This document shows positions 61,189-64,000 of a stretch of DNA of 64,000 nucleotides, in pieces. A model generated the notes under the pieces. It searched no databases. It was not told the DNA's origin and saw only the letters and a program-made list of their open reading frames with translations. The position numbers and the translations under genes are program-made. The stretch's first letter is position 1, and every line of letters begins with the position of its first letter. The stretch covers positions 1 to 64,000 of the forward strand of contig NZ_FUHN01000006.1 of NCBI RefSeq assembly GCF_900155555.1, written 5' to 3'. Source of the stretch: Mobilibacterium timonense. GTDB taxonomy: Bacteria; Bacillota; Clostridia; Peptostreptococcales; Anaerovoracaceae.

Positions 61189-62229
61189 ATGGATCTTTAT
61201 AACAGGATACTTGGAAGCCTCATTGGAGCAGCGGCTGGAGACGCTATGGGAGCCGCCACGGAAGGCCGTTCCGCCGAGGAGATCCGCCGGCATTTTAACG
61301 GAAAGGTAACTGACCTTATCGCTCCGCCTATGGATACCTTTGGCGCAGGGAACAGGGCCGGAGGTTACACTGACGATTTCAGCTCAGCATACTTTGTGGC
61401 AGACGAGATAGTTAAGAACGGCGGGGTGGTAGACGAGGAAGCTCTGAAGAGAGCTCTTGTGAACTGGTCGGAACATGCTGTTTTCTTTGACCGGTTTGCC
61501 GGTCCTACAACGAGGCTTGCAATCAAGAAGTTCAAAGGCGAAAAAGTTGAGGAAAGCCCGGGCACCATCAATTCCGCCAGAAAGGCCACAAATGGATCGG
61601 CCATGAGGATAGCTCCTGTGGGCCTGATCGATGCCGGCGATGTTGATCAGGCCATTGAGGATGCGATCAAGGTCAGTGAACTCACACATAACAATACGCT
61701 GGCCCTTTCAGGTGCGGCAGCCGTGGCGGCCGCTGTGGCGATTGCTGTGACCAAAGATGCAGACCTTTACGATGTGATCGAGGCTGGTGTATATGGTGCA
61801 GAAAAGGGTGAGGCCATCGGGCTCTCCAGAAAAAGCTTTGTCGCAGGCCCGTCGGTGGCGAAGAGGATCAGGCTCGCTTCTGACATAGCCTTCGGAGGCG
61901 GCAGCAGAGAGGAAAGGCTCGCGGAGATATCGGACATCATCGGGACGGGACTCCACATTTCCGAAGCAGTCCCAGCAGCTTTTGGCATAGTCGCAATATG
62001 CAGGGGCAATGCCTACGATGCAGTAGTTGAGTCTGCTAACATCGGATACGACACCGATACCATCGGGACGATGGCCGGCGGTATCGCCGGAGCCCTTTGC
62101 GGGGCAGAGGTTTTCCCTCAGCATTTCCTCCCTGTTATGGAAGAGGCGAACGGACTTGGTATCACCGATCTGGCCGGCAGAATATTTGACTTGAAGGTCA
62201 GGGAAACTGGAGGTCGAGGCAATGAATGA
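61189..62229 (+). CDS. ADP-ribosylglycohydrolase family protein 1
   Basis: The 346-residue protein has the ARH (DraG-type) fold with both dinuclear metal motifs intact: GGYTDDFSS (Thr61-Asp62-Asp63) and NIGYDTDTIGTMAGGIAGA (Asp288-Thr-Asp290-Thr). NGSAMRIAPVGL (135-146) is the conserved ribose-contact loop. Such enzymes hydrolyse N- or O-glycosidic bonds to ADP-ribose or smaller ribosides. In this operon a riboside, not a protein, may be the substrate. The start follows AAGGAGAATGAC. It overlaps its paralog by 8 nt. Confidence 0.86.
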   Translation: MDLYNRILGSLIGAAAGDAMGAATEGRSAEEIRRHFNGKVTDLIAPPMDTFGAGNRAGGYTDDFSSAYFVADEIVKNGGVVDEEALKRALVNWSEHAVFFDRFAGPTTRLAIKKFKGEKVEESPGTINSARKATNGSAMRIAPVGLIDAGDVDQAIEDAIKVSELTHNNTLALSGAAAVAAAVAIAVTKDADLYDVIEAGVYGAEKGEAIGLSRKSFVAGPSVAKRIRLASDIAFGGGSREERLAEISDIIGTGLHISEAVPAAFGIVAICRGNAYDAVVESANIGYDTDTIGTMAGGIAGALCGAEVFPQHFLPVMEEANGLGITDLAGRIFDLKVRETGGRGNE

Positions 62230-63274
62230 TAAGATACTAGGTGCCCTCATAGGAGCTGCGTCAGGTGATGCGATGGCATCTGCGACAGATGGAAGATCCC
62301 ATGGCGAGATACTGGAAGCATATGGTGAGGAAGTGCGGGATTTTAAAAAGCCTGCAGAAGGGAGCCAATCCTCCGGGCGTGAGGCCGGCCGGTTCACAGA
62401 CGCATTTTCGATTCCTCTTTTCCTGGTGAACGAGATCCTCGACGAAGGAGGGCGGATAGATACAGACGTCGCGAGGGCAGCACTAAAAAAATGGGGACAG
62501 ACGGAATACTTCCCTCGATTCGCCGGCATGACGACTAAGAAAGTGGTCAATGCTTTGAATGCAGCAGAGACTAACGATCTGTGGGCTTTTTCCGGACACC
62601 TCGGGAGCAAACTTTTCAAGGGTCACTACTATGCTCTGTCGTCAAATGGCTCTGCCTGCAAAGCGTTTGTGCCAGGACTGTTTAACCCGGGCGATTTTGA
62701 CGGCGTAGTTCATGATTGTGTGGAGATCACAATGTCTTCTCACGATGACCCGCTCAGCATCTCTGGAGCCTGCGCGGTTTCGGCGGCCGTGGCAGCATGC
62801 TTTGAAAAAGATGCCACAGTTTTTTCGGTCGTATCTGCAGCCGTTGATGGCTCAGTCGAGGGTGAAAAAGCCGGCCGCGCAAGGGATGATGTCTGGGACT
62901 ATCCTGGCCCGTCTACCACAAGGCGCCTCGGACTCGCACAGCAGATCGCCTTGAAGAATGTGGGGAACGACAATGCCGCGTCAGAACTGAGAGACATTAT
63001 CGGATGCGGCCCTGAGGTAGCGGAAACAGTTCCTCTGTCCATGGGCTTGCTCATTGCCAGAAAAAAACAGCCTCTGGAAGCGATTTATGACGCGGTCAAC
63101 ATAGGGGACGAAACTTGTGCGGCCGCCGTGGTCACGGGCGCGCTTACGGGTGCTCTGTATGGATCGAAGGTTTTCCCGGAAAAATGGAAGGAAATAGTGG
63201 AGAGGCAGAACAGCGTGGATCTCACCGGCCTCGCAGAGAGTATCAGCATGTACGCCGCGGGATCTGAGCATTAA
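62222..63274 (+). CDS. ADP-ribosylglycohydrolase family protein 2, altered metal site
   Basis: The 350-residue paralog of the preceding protein keeps the fold blocks GAASGDAMASATDGRS, SNGSACKAFVPG and VNIGDETCAAAVVTGALTGALYG. The metal motifs have changed: TDD is Thr59-Asp60-Ala61, and DTDT is read as GluThrCysAla at 297-300. It has therefore lost ligands for both magnesium ions. It may bind but not hydrolyse, partner the first enzyme as a heterodimer, or use another mechanism. The start follows GGAGGTCGAGGCA. Confidence 0.8.
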   Translation: MNDKILGALIGAASGDAMASATDGRSHGEILEAYGEEVRDFKKPAEGSQSSGREAGRFTDAFSIPLFLVNEILDEGGRIDTDVARAALKKWGQTEYFPRFAGMTTKKVVNALNAAETNDLWAFSGHLGSKLFKGHYYALSSNGSACKAFVPGLFNPGDFDGVVHDCVEITMSSHDDPLSISGACAVSAAVAACFEKDATVFSVVSAAVDGSVEGEKAGRARDDVWDYPGPSTTRRLGLAQQIALKNVGNDNAASELRDIIGCGPEVAETVPLSMGLLIARKKQPLEAIYDAVNIGDETCAAAVVTGALTGALYGSKVFPEKWKEIVERQNSVDLTGLAESISMYAAGSEH

Positions 63275-63304
63275 AATCTGTCCGCCTGGCAATAAGGTGT
63301 TTGT

Positions 63305-63327
63305 ATTTTGCCCGCCCCTGTTATAAT
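63305..63327 (+). promoter_or_regulatory. extended -10 promoter of luxS
   Basis: TATAAT at 63322-63327 with TG at 63319-63320 gives an extended -10 box; TTTGTA near 63300 is a weak -35 box. The luxS ATG follows 27 nt later. Confidence 0.6.
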
Positions 63328-63353
63328 TGAACAAACGACAAGGAGGCAATTCA

Positions 63354-63848
63354 ATGGCAGATAATAATATGAAAAAGATCCCCAGTTTCACAGTCAACCA
63401 CCTTAAGCTCAAGCGCGGAATCTACGTTTCTCGCAAAGATCAGGTTGGCACCGAGATCGTCACAACGTTTGATATCCGCATGAAGGCCCCGAACCGCGAG
63501 CCGGTCATCAACACAGCGGAGTGCCACACCATCGAGCACCTGGGTGCAACTTTTCTTCGCAACGACCCTGAGCGCTCGGACCAGGTCATCTACTTCGGGC
63601 CGATGGGCTGCCGCACGGGGTTTTACCTGGTGATGAAGGGCGACCTGGAGTCGCGCGACGTGGTCGACCTTGTAAAAAACATGTTTTCGTTCATCGCAGG
63701 TTACGAGGGTGAGATACCCGGGGCCGCTGCCCGCGACTGCGGCAACTACCTGGACCAGAATCTCGGAATGGCGAAATACGAATCGAAGAAATATCTGGAC
63801 GAGGTGCTGGAGCACATGGACGAGAGTCGTCTGGTGTATCCTGAATAA
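63354..63848 (+). CDS. luxS: S-ribosylhomocysteine lyase
   Basis: The product is 164 residues from ATG 63354, with AAGGAGG 8 nt upstream (a TTG at 63327 lies inside the promoter). The metal ligands are His58 and His62 in ECHTIEHLGATF and Cys129 in AARDCGNYLDQ; Cys86 in MGCRTGFYL and Glu61 are the acid-base residues. LuxS cleaves S-ribosylhomocysteine to homocysteine and DPD, the precursor of autoinducer-2, in methyl-cycle recycling. It has its own promoter and terminator. Confidence 0.95.
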   Translation: MADNNMKKIPSFTVNHLKLKRGIYVSRKDQVGTEIVTTFDIRMKAPNREPVINTAECHTIEHLGATFLRNDPERSDQVIYFGPMGCRTGFYLVMKGDLESRDVVDLVKNMFSFIAGYEGEIPGAAARDCGNYLDQNLGMAKYESKKYLDEVLEHMDESRLVYPE

Positions 63849-63859
63849 AAAGAGAAGAG

Positions 63860-63903
63860 AGAGCCGGATCCTGCTGACACAGCGGAGGTCCGGCTCTTCC
63901 CAT
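63860..63903 (+). terminator. terminator after luxS
   Basis: AGAGCCGGA (63860-63868) pairs perfectly with TCCGGCTCT (63889-63897). Only two T follow the stem; the A-rich left side suggests possible bidirectional use. Confidence 0.6.
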
Positions 63904-63976
63904 ATCAGTTTGGATGATATTGACCTGTGATATTAACCTGGTTGATAGTTACGGATGGCGAAAGGCGGCTGAAATA

Positions 63977-64000
63977 ATGAAGGTAAGCTTCGCAGCAGAG
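63977..64000 (+). CDS. possible start of a further gene, cut by the window edge
   Basis: ATG 63977 follows AAAGGCGGCTGAAATA and opens MKVSFAAE to the window end. Eight codons cannot support a product call. Confidence 0.25.

Noticed and set aside
61189..63274. Protein de-ADP-ribosylation system like DraG/DraT
   Set aside because: No ADP-ribosyltransferase gene is seen, and the operon context points to ribosides; the nitrogenase-like genes nearby are not nitrogenase.

Overview
The window reads as chromosome of a low-to-mid GC, Gram-positive, probably anaerobic clostridial bacterium (Bacillota). This rests on family-level reading only: Shine-Dalgarno sites of the AGGAGG type, sigma-A promoters with TTGACA/TATAAT boxes, an LCP-family polymer-to-wall ligase, DltA/B/C/D-like genes, secreted wall enzymes with tandem YYMGSDG-type wall-binding repeats, lipobox lipoproteins, LuxS, and nitrogenase-like and FAD/2Fe-2S redox proteins. 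No rRNA, tRNA or CRISPR array was seen.

Region 1 (1-13.9 kb, + strand) is a surface-polysaccharide operon. Homologs of WbpI (cut by the window edge), WbpD, WbpA, WbpB and WbpE would make UDP-2,3-diacetamido-2,3-dideoxy-mannuronic acid. They are followed by a deacetylase-like protein, a FemAB/GNAT-like protein, two GT4 glycosyltransferases, a Wzx flippase, an acetyltransferase, an LCP ligase, a Wzy polymerase and a Wzz/CpsC-like protein. Region 2 (13.9-25.4 kb) holds three large secreted proteins that share a 64-residue wall-binding repeat but end in three different catalytic domains (GH25 muramidase, YkuD L,D-transpeptidase, transglutaminase-like). Between them lies a GtrA/GtrB/GtrII glucosylation cassette with galE. 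gtrB is frameshifted at an A8 tract, and the GtrII-type gene is split by an IS30-family element with a 15-bp target duplication. Region 3 (25.5-35.7 kb) has a lipoprotein, a Dlt-like acyl-transfer set in the order B-D-A-C, a minus-strand operon (NIF3-like, P1/DmpA peptidase, Asp/Glu racemase), a DUF4422 glycosyltransferase and UDP-galactopyranose mutase.

Region 4 (35.8-40.4 kb) has two unrecognised minus-strand proteins (one with a glycine-rich hydrophobic core), a four-copy 33-bp repeat array, a perfect palindrome, and an RloA/RloB (AbiL-like) ATPase/Toprim pair that is a candidate phage-defence module. Region 5 (40.4-44.9 kb) is a zinc regulon: a Fur-family regulator (Zur-like) with two matching 15-bp operators, a 101-bp tandem repeat, a small Cys/His membrane protein, ZnuA, ZnuC, ZnuB and a secreted CPYC protein. 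An orphan VirD4/TraG-like ATPase follows on the minus strand.

Region 6 (46.3-63.3 kb) is the most unusual part. A FadR-type regulator faces a tandemly duplicated two-gene redox module (phytoene-desaturase-like FAD protein plus a flavin/2Fe-2S reductase) across back-to-back promoters with a perfect palindrome as candidate operator. Beyond a terminator lies a run of ten tightly packed genes: two nitrogenase-component-1-like proteins without a NifH in view, a PfkB kinase, a PsuG-like C-glycosidase with the key residues kept, a ribose-type ABC transporter (single-domain ATPase, permease, binding protein), a second PfkB kinase, and two ADP-ribosylglycohydrolase paralogs, the second with its metal-site acids replaced. 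I read this as a system that imports, phosphorylates and cleaves a ribosylated compound, coupled to an unidentified low-potential reduction. That coupling is inference. luxS closes the window.
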